The translations under genes and the position numbers were made by a program. A stretch of 11,316 bases of DNA from JACZWZ01 sp036478235 (GTDB taxonomy: Bacteria; Actinomycetota; Acidimicrobiia; Spongiisociales; UBA11373), in the NCBI GenBank assembly GCA_036478235.1, contig JAZGDZ010000082.1, positions 1 to 11,316 of the forward strand, given 5' to 3'. The notes beneath the pieces were generated by a model, which had not been told where the DNA came from, searched no databases, and saw only the letters and a program-made list of their open reading frames with translations. Position 1 is the first letter of the stretch. Every line of letters begins with the position of its first letter. Shown one piece after another: positions 1-6,241 of the stretch.

Positions 1-213
1 TTCGACGTCTGCCAGGAGCCGTTCGACTCCGCGGAGGAGACGCCGCCCTCGCTCACCCTCATCGACCTCGGCCGCGAGGCTGCCGCCGGCGTCGCCTGGG
101 AGTCGCTGGACCTGGCCGGGCTCATCGAGCTGCACGAGATCACGGGGATCGGGGTGTGGGCCAACCTGGGCGTGCGTGAGTCCGCGACCTGGCAGGACGC
201 CGCCGGAGCCTGA
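1..213 (+). CDS. C-terminal fragment of an unrecognised protein (5' end outside window)
   Basis: Frame 1 is open from the first base to a TGA at 211-213 and gives 70 residues ending in ATWQDAAGA. The fragment is acidic, has no cysteine motif, membrane segment or repeat that I can see, and matches no family I recognise. Its codons end mostly in G or C like those of the genes that follow, which supports it being real coding sequence rather than chance. It lies 23 bases before the VOC-family gene, and a promoter-like hexamer lies in that gap, so the two may be transcribed separately. The start and most of the protein are outside the window. Confidence 0.55.
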   Translation, partial: FDVCQEPFDSAEETPPSLTLIDLGREAAAGVAWESLDLAGLIELHEITGIGVWANLGVRESATWQDAAGA

Positions 214-224
214 GGACGGCCAAC

Positions 225-230
225 TACAGT
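225..230 (+). promoter_or_regulatory. -10-like TACAGT placed for a leaderless transcript of the VOC gene
   Basis: TACAGT fits the TANNNT -10 pattern of actinobacterial promoters and ends 6 bases before the GTG at 237. Transcription would then begin at or next to the start codon. No Shine-Dalgarno sequence is visible before this GTG. I see no convincing -35 element. The same arrangement recurs at 1968, 4702 and 7304. Confidence 0.5.
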
Positions 231-236
231 CGGCCC

Positions 237-572
237 GTGGGCATCACCCGTATCGACCACCTATACGCCGAGACGAGACACTGGGAGGCCAGCGTCGAGT
301 TCTGGAAGGGGCTCGGGTTCTCGTTGGCCGACGAGTGGGGGGATGAGGGCCACCGCGCCGGGCGATTCGAGTCCGGTGCAGCCGCCCTGGTCCTGGCGGA
401 AATCACCGAAGGCGAGGCTGATTTCAGCGTGTTCTTCGATCTCGACGACGCCGAGTCGGCGGAAAATCTCCCTGGAGTCGTAACGCCGTTGTCCAACACT
501 CACTGGGGCACCAGATGGATACGGGTGGCGGACCCCGAGGGACGCATCCACGCCCTGGAGGAGTCGGGATGA
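237..572 (+). CDS. VOC superfamily (glyoxalase/bleomycin-resistance fold) protein
   Basis: This 111-residue protein has the shape of a single vicinal-oxygen-chelate domain. The N-terminal strand ITRIDHLY carries His8, followed by a helix ending FWKGLGF, the usual start of the fold. The C-terminal strands WIRVADPEGRIHALEE have the typical DP-x-G turn and a terminal Glu108. His8, Glu55 and Glu108 are plausible metal ligands, though the alignment is by eye. Known members include glyoxalases, dioxygenases and antibiotic-binding proteins, and the substrate here cannot be read from the sequence. The GTG start was chosen because HLY must be near the N-terminus and because a -10-like hexamer sits 6 bases upstream. 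The stop overlaps the next gene's ATG (ATGA), so the two are probably co-transcribed. Confidence 0.8.
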   Translation: MGITRIDHLYAETRHWEASVEFWKGLGFSLADEWGDEGHRAGRFESGAAALVLAEITEGEADFSVFFDLDDAESAENLPGVVTPLSNTHWGTRWIRVADPEGRIHALEESG

Positions 573-976
573 GGCTGACGGCGGCGTTCTTGGCCGACGC
601 AGCGCAGGTCACCGCGGGGAAGCTCTATGTGCTCGGAGGGGCGTTCGATACGATCACCGCCCGGCAGTTCCCCGCCGTTCACCGCAGTCTCGCGGTCGTA
701 CTCGTGGCCGAAGTAGGGCCGGGCGACCGCAACCGCGATCTCCCGATCAGGATCGAGCTCCTGGACGAAGACGGCGGCTCGCTCGGGGTGGAGTCGCAAG
801 GGAATCTCAGGGTGGGCGCACCGTCGGCGCTCCCTGCCGGTGCTGCCAGTCTCGTGCCCCTGGTGAGCGCGTTCGGCAACCTCCGCTTCCCGAACGCCGG
901 CGGGTACGTGTTCCGCATCTCGCACGAAGAGGAGGAACTCGGCCGGATTGCGTTCCGGATCAGGCAGGCGCAGTGA
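569..976 (+). CDS. DUF6941-like protein of unknown function
   Basis: The product is 135 residues from the ATG at 569, which overlaps the preceding stop as ATGA. That ATG is preferred over an in-frame start at 515, which would overlap the VOC gene by 58 bases. The opening RLTAAFLADAAQVTAGKLYVLGGAFDTI resembles the start I associate with DUF6941 proteins, which are common in Actinobacteria and uncharacterised. The rest looks like an all-beta domain: alternating hydrophobic strands, a loop rich in Gly/Asp, and a closing strand GGYVFRISHEEEELGRIAFRI. There is no signal peptide or membrane helix, so a cytoplasmic location is likely. The TGA overlaps the GTG of the next gene (GTGA), which suggests translational coupling with the phosphatidyltransferase, but no functional link is known. 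Confidence 0.7.
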   Translation: MRLTAAFLADAAQVTAGKLYVLGGAFDTITARQFPAVHRSLAVVLVAEVGPGDRNRDLPIRIELLDEDGGSLGVESQGNLRVGAPSALPAGAASLVPLVSAFGNLRFPNAGGYVFRISHEEEELGRIAFRIRQAQ

Positions 977-1554
977 TCCTCACTGTGCCCAACCTGGTCT
1001 CCGTCGTCCGGGTCTTCGCAGTGCCACTGTTCCTGTGGCTGCTCCTGGGCCGTAACGATCCCACGGCGGCGGGCCTGCTGCTGGCCGCCATCGGCGCCAC
1101 CGACTGGGTGGACGGGTTCCTGGCCAGGAGACTCGATCAGGTGTCGGAGCTGGGAAAGTTCCTCGATCCCGCCGCCGACCGACTCGCCGTGGCTGCCGCG
1201 GTCGTAGGAGGGTGGATTTCCGGTGATCTCCCGTGGCCGGTGGCGCTGGCGATCGCGGTACGCGAATCGATCATCATCCTGGGTGCTCTAGTGCTCGCCG
1301 CCAGGTCGCGAGCCAAGCTCGAAGTTCGCTATCTGGGGAAGCTGGCCACGCTCGGGCTGTACGTCGCGATCCCCAGTTTCCTCGTCCACTCCGGGGCCGA
1401 CATCACGTTCTTCGGATGGATCGCGTGGATTTTCGTCCTGCCGGGCCTTGTTCTGTACTACGTGGTGGGAGTCCAGTACGTGGGGGACATGCGGCGTCTG
1501 ATGGCCGGTGGCGGCACGGTATCCTCCGGCGACCAACCAGGAGACGAACGGTGA
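973..1554 (+). CDS. pgsA: CDP-alcohol phosphatidyltransferase, PgsA-like
   Basis: This 193-residue integral membrane enzyme carries the full CDP-alcohol phosphotransferase signature D-x2-D-G-x2-A-R-x8-G-x3-D-x3-D, running from Asp44 to Asp69 (DWVDGFLARR, then G61, D65, D69). The Asp residues bind the metal and the CDP moiety. Hydrophobic stretches at about 8-26, 31-43, 70-95, 97-110 and 135-168 fit the usual six-helix bundle. The family makes phosphatidylglycerol phosphate, cardiolipin or phosphatidylinositol phosphate. PgsA is the best guess from length, the N-terminal NLVSVVRV motif and the position upstream of gcvH, comparable to pgsA2 (Rv1822) in mycobacteria. The exact acceptor alcohol cannot be fixed from sequence. 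The GTG start overlaps the upstream TGA, and the gene's own TGA overlaps the GTG of gcvH. Confidence 0.85.
   Translation: MILTVPNLVSVVRVFAVPLFLWLLLGRNDPTAAGLLLAAIGATDWVDGFLARRLDQVSELGKFLDPAADRLAVAAAVVGGWISGDLPWPVALAIAVRESIIILGALVLAARSRAKLEVRYLGKLATLGLYVAIPSFLVHSGADITFFGWIAWIFVLPGLVLYYVVGVQYVGDMRRLMAGGGTVSSGDQPGDER
1520..1525 (+). promoter_or_regulatory. Possible -10 (TATCCT) for gcvH inside the end of pgsA
   Basis: TATCCT lies 25 bases before the gcvH GTG, at a distance that would give a short leader containing the AGGAGA ribosome binding site. No clear -35 hexamer was found at the expected place. gcvH could equally be expressed only from upstream as the end of the pgsA operon. Confidence 0.3.
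1539..1544 (+). promoter_or_regulatory. Shine-Dalgarno AGGAGA of gcvH
   Basis: AGGAGA is followed by six bases and then GTG at 1551. It is one of the best ribosome binding sites in the window and fixes the gcvH start at 1551, ruling out the much longer open frame that begins at 1233 inside pgsA. Confidence 0.7.
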
Positions 1555-1928
1555 ACGTTCCCGAGAACCTTCGCTACACCGACCAGCACGAGTGGCTGAA
1601 GTCGGAGGACGGAGAGGTGCGGGTCGGAATCACCGACTATGCCCAGGACGCACTGGGTGACGTGGTCTTCGTCGATCTGCCCGATACCGGCATCGAAATC
1701 GCCATCGGCGAAGCCATCGCCGAGGTGGAATCCACCAAGTCGGTAGCCGAGGTGTATGCCCCGCTCGCCGGGAAGATCGTCGATGTCAACACACCCCTGG
1801 CCGACAATCCCGAGGTGATCAACAGCGACCCTTACGGCGAGGGCTGGTTCGTCCTGATTGCTCCGAGCAACATCGGTGACCTCGACGGCATGCTCGATGC
1901 GGAGGGATATCGCAGTCTCACGGAGTGA
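1551..1928 (+). CDS. gcvH: Glycine cleavage system H protein
   Basis: GcvH is the lipoyl carrier of the glycine cleavage system. Its lipoyl-lysine arm takes the aminomethyl group from the P protein, presents it to the T protein and is then reoxidised by the L protein. The 125-residue product has the usual length and the hallmark N-terminus RYTDQHEWL, the segment VGITDYAQDALGDVVFVDLP, and the lipoylation site EVESTKSVAEVYAP with Lys63 as the modified residue, followed by the C-terminal GEGWFVLI strand. The start is set by the Shine-Dalgarno at 1539-1544. It precedes the GarA-like gene, the gcvH-garA-merR order well known in actinobacteria. The other gcv genes of the window begin at 7317, so the system is split into two clusters. 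No L protein gene is in the window. Confidence 0.97.
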   Translation: MNVPENLRYTDQHEWLKSEDGEVRVGITDYAQDALGDVVFVDLPDTGIEIAIGEAIAEVESTKSVAEVYAPLAGKIVDVNTPLADNPEVINSDPYGEGWFVLIAPSNIGDLDGMLDAEGYRSLTE

Positions 1929-1931
1929 CCC

Positions 1932-1946
1932 TCGACCAGAGGTCGA
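1932..1946 (+). repeat. Short perfect inverted repeat between gcvH and the FHA gene
   Basis: TCGACC, a 3-base AGA loop and GGTCGA form a perfect 6-bp hairpin four bases after the gcvH stop. No T-run follows, so it is a poor intrinsic terminator. It lies just upstream of, or overlapping, the -35 position expected for the -10-like hexamer at 1968, so an operator is an alternative. Confidence 0.4.
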
Positions 1947-1967
1947 AGCTCTCAACCGGTTTGCGAG

Positions 1968-1973
1968 TACGAT
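1968..1973 (+). promoter_or_regulatory. -10-like TACGAT placed for a leaderless transcript of the FHA gene
   Basis: TACGAT ends 6 bases before the GTG at 1980, the spacing expected when the first transcribed base is the first base of the start codon. No Shine-Dalgarno is present. The 51-base gap after gcvH gives room for an independent promoter. The -35 region is not recognisable. Confidence 0.55.
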
Positions 1974-1979
1974 GTTCCC

Positions 1980-2390
1980 GTGAGCGACGACCGCACCGAC
2001 CACGAGCACGATGACGACCCGACGGAGACGATCGATCCGGTGGCCGAAGCGCGCTCGCTCCGTGAGCGTGAGGCGGCCGCAGGAATCCCCGGTTTCAGCG
2101 GCTTTGCGCTCATCGTCGCCTCGGGACCGCGCCGCGGCTTGCACTGGTCGCTCGACCAAGGCAAGACCAAGGTGGGACGGGACCCGGACGACGGCATCTT
2201 CCTGGACGATGTGACCGTGTCCCGCCATCACGCCGAGTTCGAGGTCGCCGGCGACACCCTGACCGTGCACGATCTCGGTTCGACCAACGGGACCTACGTC
2301 AACGGCTCGCGAGCCGACGAGGCGGAATTGGTGTCGGGCGACGAGGTGATCATCGGGCGGTTCCATCTGGTCGTGGCGCGCGGCGCATGA
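1980..2390 (+). CDS. garA: GarA/OdhI-type FHA domain protein
   Basis: The 136-residue protein has an acidic, disordered N-terminal tail (1-38) and one forkhead-associated domain (about 41-134). The phosphothreonine-binding residues are all present: Gly66-Arg67, Ser81-Arg82-His83, Asn103-Gly104 and Asn108, within the canonical stretches DDVTVSRHHAEFEV and LGSTNGTYVNG. In mycobacteria GarA (Rv1827), and in corynebacteria OdhI, binds and inhibits 2-oxoglutarate dehydrogenase and affects glutamate enzymes until Ser/Thr kinases phosphorylate its N-terminal Thr residues, after which the FHA domain folds back on the tail. Length, domain layout and position between gcvH and the MerR gene match that family. 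The tail has Thr15 and Thr17 (PTETIDP) instead of the adjacent Thr pair of GarA. The stop overlaps the next ATG (ATGA). Confidence 0.88.
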   Translation: MSDDRTDHEHDDDPTETIDPVAEARSLREREAAAGIPGFSGFALIVASGPRRGLHWSLDQGKTKVGRDPDDGIFLDDVTVSRHHAEFEVAGDTLTVHDLGSTNGTYVNGSRADEAELVSGDEVIIGRFHLVVARGA

Positions 2391-3082
2391 CCGTGGCCAG
2401 GATCCTGAGAATCGGAGCCGTCGTCGACGTCCTCGCCGGCGAGTTCCCCGACATCTCGGTCTCGAAGGTGCGCTTCCTCGAAGGCGAGGGGCTGATCCAC
2501 CCCGAACGGACCGATTCGGGGTATCGCAGGTTCACGACCGCGGACGTGGAGCGCCTCCGCTACATCCTCCGCCAGCAGCGTGACCACTTCCTTCCACTCA
2601 AGGTCATCAAGGGGAAGCTCAGCGCGTGGGAACGCGGAGTCGAACCGACCACGGCACCTCCGGCCGGGCCTCCTCCCGAGACCTACTTCGCCGCATCGAG
2701 CATTTCCCTCGATGCGGCACAACTGGCGCAGACTGCAGGGGTCACGGCGCGCCTCGTCCAGGACCTCATCCGGCACAGCGTGCTCGAGCCCGAGACGAGC
2801 CCCGACGGCACGCAGACGTTCGACGAAGACGCCGTCGCCGTGGCCAGGGCAGCTCACCGGCTGGTCGGGCACGGGCTGGAAGCTCGTCACCTGCGCGCCA
2901 TCCGGCTGGCGGCAAACCGGGAGGTCGACCTGTTCCGACAGCTCACCGGCCCTCTGCTGCGGCACGCCAGTCCGGCGAGCACCCAGCAGGCCGCCGAGGT
3001 TCTGGCCGACGTCGCTCAAGCGGCACGGGAACTCCAGGAGACGATGGTGAGGAGCGAGCTGCGAGCCCTCCTGGGCCGCTGA
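2387..3082 (+). CDS. MerR-family regulator, Rv1828/FtsR type
   Basis: This is a 231-residue DNA-binding protein. Residues 8-80 form a MerR winged helix-turn-helix: LRIGAVVDVL, then SVSKVRFLEGEGLIHPERT, SGYRRFTTADVERLRYIL and the RDHFLPLKVIK wing that is very characteristic of the Rv1828 group. A Pro-rich linker (about 87-99) leads to a second helical region with a MerR-like pattern (SLDAAQLAQTAGVTARLVQDLIRH, 107-130) and a helical C-terminus, as in Rv1828, rather than a small-molecule-binding domain. No metal-binding Cys cluster is present. The corynebacterial orthologue has been reported as FtsR, an activator of ftsZ. A role in cell division here is inferred from orthology and synteny only. 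It overlaps the GarA-like gene by ATGA and lies directly upstream of a cell-wall carboxypeptidase gene. Confidence 0.88.
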   Translation: MTVARILRIGAVVDVLAGEFPDISVSKVRFLEGEGLIHPERTDSGYRRFTTADVERLRYILRQQRDHFLPLKVIKGKLSAWERGVEPTTAPPAGPPPETYFAASSISLDAAQLAQTAGVTARLVQDLIRHSVLEPETSPDGTQTFDEDAVAVARAAHRLVGHGLEARHLRAIRLAANREVDLFRQLTGPLLRHASPASTQQAAEVLADVAQAARELQETMVRSELRALLGR

Positions 3083-3092
3083 TCGGGAACTC

Positions 3093-4139
3093 TTGATCGC
3101 CGCACTCGCCCTCTCCCTTGCTCTCGCCGTGTCCGGACCGGCCAACCAGGGCTCATTGCGACCGCTGCAAGTGCCGATGCCGCCGATCAAGATCTTCCCG
3201 GCCCCACCCCCGCCCGTGTTGGACGCTACGGCGTGGATGCTGTGGGCGGTGAGAGAGAACGCCGAGTTGGGCTCACTCGACCCCGACACGCCCAGGCCCT
3301 TCGCCTCCATAGCCAAACTGATGACGGCGATCCTCACAGTCGAGAACGGCGGGCTCGAGGAGGAGACGACGATCAGCACGCTCGCCGCCGGAACACCAAC
3401 CGGCTATCTGGGCCAGCCCGAGGTCCTCGCCGGTGAGGTCTGGGCGATAGAGGACCTGCTGGCGAACATCCTGGTGCAGTCCGGCAACGACGCTGCCGTC
3501 GCTCTGGCGGAGCACGTGTCGGAGGACGTCGAGATGTTCGTCGAGCAGATGAACGCCAAAGCGGCTGAGATCGGCATGACACAAACGGTCTTCTTGACTC
3601 CCAACGGGCTGGATACCTCGGGCCAGGTGTCCACACCCCGCGATCTCATCACGATGGGCATGTACTCGCTCCGGTATCCCGAGCTCCTGCACACGATGCG
3701 CATAAAGCACCTCACCTGGAGACCGGGGAACCGGGAGATCGAGGTCGACTCCACCAACCGCCTCCTCGGGCCCTTCCCGGGTTTCGGCGGCCTCAAGACG
3801 GGAGAAACGGCTGCAGCGGGACAAGTCCTGTTGTCCTACGTCGACAACGGTCCGACCGGTCTGGTGGGAGTCGTTCTGGGCTCCTCGGCCCGACGCGTTG
3901 CCACCCGCGAGCTGCTCGCCTGGGGCCTGACGGCGCTCGGACCCAGAGATCACTTCTATGCGGCGGCGGCGGGGACCGACCTTGCCGCGGCATTCCCCGA
4001 CTGGTACCAAGTGCGGATCAAGGCGCCGCAGCTGCTCGATCCGGGGGAGCGGGATCCGGATACGCTCACGCCGCTCACCGAGAATCTCCTCGCCGCCTAC
4101 CACGACCTGCTTCCTGCCATCCTGGGCGGAACTCCGTGA
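3093..4139 (+). CDS. D-Ala-D-Ala carboxypeptidase (peptidase S11, PBP5-like)
   Basis: This secreted serine peptidase would trim the terminal D-Ala from peptidoglycan stem peptides. All three penicillin-binding motifs are present in the 348-residue product: Ser72-Ile-Ala-Lys75 (SxxK, with the nucleophile Ser72), Ser130-Gly-Asn132 (SxN) and Lys235-Thr-Gly237 (KTG), plus the family's TVFLTPNGLD segment near 165-174. The N-terminus MIAALALSLALAVSGPA looks like a signal peptide with a likely cut after Ala17, but it lacks the usual positive n-region. The TTG start was chosen because it is the only one that keeps this signal, and a weak GGGAA lies 3 bases before it. A Pro-rich stretch (29-42) follows. 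I see no C-terminal membrane helix, so the enzyme may be released or bound by partners. It follows the MerR gene by 10 bases and overlaps the next gene (GTGA). Confidence 0.88.
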   Translation: MIAALALSLALAVSGPANQGSLRPLQVPMPPIKIFPAPPPPVLDATAWMLWAVRENAELGSLDPDTPRPFASIAKLMTAILTVENGGLEEETTISTLAAGTPTGYLGQPEVLAGEVWAIEDLLANILVQSGNDAAVALAEHVSEDVEMFVEQMNAKAAEIGMTQTVFLTPNGLDTSGQVSTPRDLITMGMYSLRYPELLHTMRIKHLTWRPGNREIEVDSTNRLLGPFPGFGGLKTGETAAAGQVLLSYVDNGPTGLVGVVLGSSARRVATRELLAWGLTALGPRDHFYAAAAGTDLAAAFPDWYQVRIKAPQLLDPGERDPDTLTPLTENLLAAYHDLLPAILGGTP

Positions 4140-4717
4140 GCATCCTGACCGAAGTCGTATCCGCCAGTGCCATCGAGACGCGGGTCGCCGAGCTGGGCCG
4201 GCAGATAGCCGAGGACTACCAGGGCAAGAATCCCGTGCTCCTCGGAATTCTCAACGGAGCCGTTCCGTTCCTGGCCGACCTGTCGCGTCACCTGGCTCCC
4301 GAGATCGAGATCGACTTCCTCAGCCTCACCCGCTTCGGTGCTCAAGGTCGGGTCGGCATCAAGGTGGACTCCGAGACGTCGATCGCCGGTCGGCACGTCT
4401 TGGTGGTGGAGGACATCGTCGACACCGGCCTCACCCTCTCCTATCTGCTGGGTCTGCTCGGCACCCGCAGTCCGGCGTCGCTCGCCACCGTCACCCTCGT
4501 CGACAAGACAACCCGCCGCATCGTCGAGGTCGATCTTCAGTACCGCGGCTTCGAGGTGGGTGACGAATTCCTACTCGGGTACGGCCTCGACTGGGAGGGC
4601 CGCTACCGGAATCTTCGCAGCCTGTGGGCGGTGCTCGACCTCGCCGCCTTCCAGGAGGATCCGACGGCGCTGACCCGTGAAGTCTTCGCCGATGCCGCTG
4701 ATAGGCTAGCCCTATGA
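4136..4717 (+). CDS. hpt: Hypoxanthine-type phosphoribosyltransferase
   Basis: The enzyme is predicted to salvage hypoxanthine or guanine by joining it to PRPP. The 193-residue product has the PRPP loop VLVVEDIVDTGLTL (Glu92-Asp93, Asp96-Thr97-Gly98), the purine-site segment LVDKTTRRIVEV with Lys124, and the C-terminal signature VGDEFLLGYGLDWEGRYRNL typical of HPRT. LNGAVPFLADL near 39-49 is the pyrophosphate-binding loop. It is odd that the flexible loop that normally reads (S/A)SYG reads SLTRFG here (63-68), so the conserved Ser-Tyr pair is absent. This may be a subgroup with altered kinetics or a different base. The GTG overlaps the carboxypeptidase stop. Its own stop overlaps the next ATG, and that next gene may have its own promoter inside the last codons here. 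Confidence 0.85.
   Translation: MSILTEVVSASAIETRVAELGRQIAEDYQGKNPVLLGILNGAVPFLADLSRHLAPEIEIDFLSLTRFGAQGRVGIKVDSETSIAGRHVLVVEDIVDTGLTLSYLLGLLGTRSPASLATVTLVDKTTRRIVEVDLQYRGFEVGDEFLLGYGLDWEGRYRNLRSLWAVLDLAAFQEDPTALTREVFADAADRLAL
4702..4707 (+). promoter_or_regulatory. -10-like TAGGCT inside the end of hpt, placed for leaderless DUF151 mRNA
   Basis: TAGGCT ends 6 bases before the ATG at 4714. It lies within a near-palindrome (ATAGG CTAGC CCTAT, 4701-4715) that reaches into the start codon. If active, it is an internal promoter of the operon. No Shine-Dalgarno precedes this ATG, which favours leaderless initiation or coupling with hpt. Confidence 0.5.
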
Positions 4718-5208
4718 AGAACGAGAGCGTTCCCGTCGAGCTGGTTGGGGTGAGGATCGAACTCCCCAGCAACACTCCGATCGCACTCCTCCGCGAGCTG
4801 GGCGGGGACCGCTACTTGCCGATCTGGATCGGCGCCGGCGAAGCGACCGCCATTGCTCTCGCCCTTGAAGGCGTCGAGCCGCAACGGCCCCTCACCCATG
4901 ATCTCCTCACTTCGATCGTGGAGCGGCTCGACGCGACCGTCGATCGCGTAGTCGTCACCGAGTTGAGAGACGGCGTCTACTACGCAGACCTGGTCCTCCG
5001 GCGCGGAGGAGAAGAGTTCGTCGTGTCGTCACGCCCCTCGGATGCGATCGCCCTGGCGGTACGCACCGAGGCCCCCATCTCGGTGTTTCCCGGCGTATTG
5101 GACGAAGCCGGGGTCGAGATCCGCGACGAGGAAGAGGAGGAGGCGGTCGCCAGATTCCGGTCGTTCCTCGACTCCGTCAATCCCGAGGACTTCGACACAA
5201 CCGGATGA
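4714..5208 (+). CDS. Bifunctional nuclease domain (DUF151/BFN) protein
   Basis: The 164-residue product is a full-length DUF151 protein. Diagnostic stretches are LPIWIGAGEATAIALALEG (35-53), RPLTHDLL (58-65) and SSRPSDAIALAVRTEAPI (105-122). The acidic run around 138-143 is followed by FRSFLDSVNPEDF, the usual tail of bacterial members. The plant founding member was reported to have RNase and DNase activity, while the activity of bacterial members is poorly defined. The mycobacterial Rv1829 gene lies between the two MerR genes in the same order, so this is a conserved member of the neighbourhood. Here two extra genes separate it from the first MerR gene and one from the second. The start overlaps the hpt stop, and the stop overlaps the channel gene's ATG. 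Confidence 0.93.
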   Translation: MKNESVPVELVGVRIELPSNTPIALLRELGGDRYLPIWIGAGEATAIALALEGVEPQRPLTHDLLTSIVERLDATVDRVVVTELRDGVYYADLVLRRGGEEFVVSSRPSDAIALAVRTEAPISVFPGVLDEAGVEIRDEEEEEAVARFRSFLDSVNPEDFDTTG

Positions 5209-6203
5209 CCCGTGAGCGCCGCCTGGCGGCCTCGCTCACGATTCTGATCCTGGTGACGCTCGGCGGAGCGCTCGGGTTCATGGTCGTCGAGGATGTGGCG
5301 TTTGGTGATGCCCTCTACATGACGGTCCTCACCATCTCGACCGTCGGCTTCGGCGAGGTGTTTCCCCTCAGCACCACGGGCCGGTTGCTCACCGGGGGAC
5401 TCATCATCGTCGGCATCGGTGCTGCTCTCTACACTGCGGCCACGGCCGTCGAGATCGGGCTGGAGCGACTCCTCGGCGGCGAGATTCGTCGGAGGCGCAT
5501 GACTCGCGAGATCGATCGGCTCCAAAACCACGTGATCGTCGCCGGCTTCGGACGCGTCGGATCACAGACATGGGAGGCGCTGAGGTCGGAAAACCTGCCG
5601 ACGGCCGTGATCGAATCCGACCCCGAGGCGGTTGAGACGGCTCGCCACGCCGGTGCTCTGGTGATCGAGGGCGACGCCACCCACAACGAGGTCCTGGATG
5701 CAGCGGGTATCTCCAGGTCCCGAGCCCTGATCGCCTGCGTGCGCGAGGACAGCGACAACCTCGTCATCGTGCTTTCGGCCAAGAGCCGGCGGGGCGACCT
5801 TCCGGTGATCGCCCGAGCCAACGAGTTCGAGGCTCAGGAGAAGCTGCGGCTCGCCGGCGCCGATCGGGTCGTTTCGCCGCAACTGGTGGGAGCTCACCGC
5901 ATGGCGGCGCTCGCCGCTGACCCCAGACTCGACGAGTTCGTCGATGTGATCCTCCACGGCAAGCTCGTGGAGCTGCGGATCGAGGGCTTCGAGGTCGGGG
6001 CCGGCTCGGTGCTGGCCGGAGCGTTGCTGCGGGATTCAGACATCAGGGCGCTCAGCGGCGCTCAGCTGCTGGCACTCGAATCTCCCGGCGGCGACATCGT
6101 GTTCAACCCGGCTCCCGAGGCCATGATCCGGCCCGGTCACACGATCATCGCCATCGGATCGAGCGACCAGGTGGAAAGGCTGCGCCGGGTGGCACAGGGG
6201 TAA
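5205..6203 (+). CDS. Two-transmembrane potassium channel with RCK (TrkA-N/TrkA-C) domain
   Basis: The 332-residue protein begins with a two-helix pore module: TM1 about 9-28, a pore helix and filter TISTVGFGEVFP with Thr46-Val-Gly-Phe-Gly50, and TM2 about 61-83. The filter is a TVGYG variant with Phe for Tyr and Glu51 for the usual Asp. A linker rich in Arg leads to a Rossmann-type RCK domain with GFGRVG (114-119), the acidic end of strand 2 (IESDP, 136-140) and EGDAT (155-159). A TrkA-C domain follows from about 248 to 330. This layout resembles MthK-like channels gated by ligand binding to the RCK domain; nucleotide and Ca2+ are known ligands in the family, unknown here. No internal start for a free RCK subunit was examined in depth. 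It overlaps DUF151 by ATGA and ends the operon before the 6204-6351 gap. Confidence 0.92.
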   Translation: MTRERRLAASLTILILVTLGGALGFMVVEDVAFGDALYMTVLTISTVGFGEVFPLSTTGRLLTGGLIIVGIGAALYTAATAVEIGLERLLGGEIRRRRMTREIDRLQNHVIVAGFGRVGSQTWEALRSENLPTAVIESDPEAVETARHAGALVIEGDATHNEVLDAAGISRSRALIACVREDSDNLVIVLSAKSRRGDLPVIARANEFEAQEKLRLAGADRVVSPQLVGAHRMAALAADPRLDEFVDVILHGKLVELRIEGFEVGAGSVLAGALLRDSDIRALSGAQLLALESPGGDIVFNPAPEAMIRPGHTIIAIGSSDQVERLRRVAQG

Positions 6204-6214
6204 GGGATCGCTCC

Positions 6215-6233
6215 GGCGCATTGAACCTGCGCC
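6215..6233 (+). terminator. Weak hairpin after the channel gene
   Basis: GGCGCA, a 7-base loop and TGCGCC form a perfect 6-bp stem 11 bases after the channel stop codon. No T-run follows. It may help end or stabilise the upstream transcript, but a real intrinsic terminator is not established. Confidence 0.35.
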
Positions 6234-6241
6234 CGACGGAA

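Noticed and set aside
1233..1550. Longer gcvH with a 106-codon N-terminal extension
   Set aside because: It overlaps pgsA in another frame. GcvH homology begins right after the GTG at 1551, which has a strong Shine-Dalgarno.
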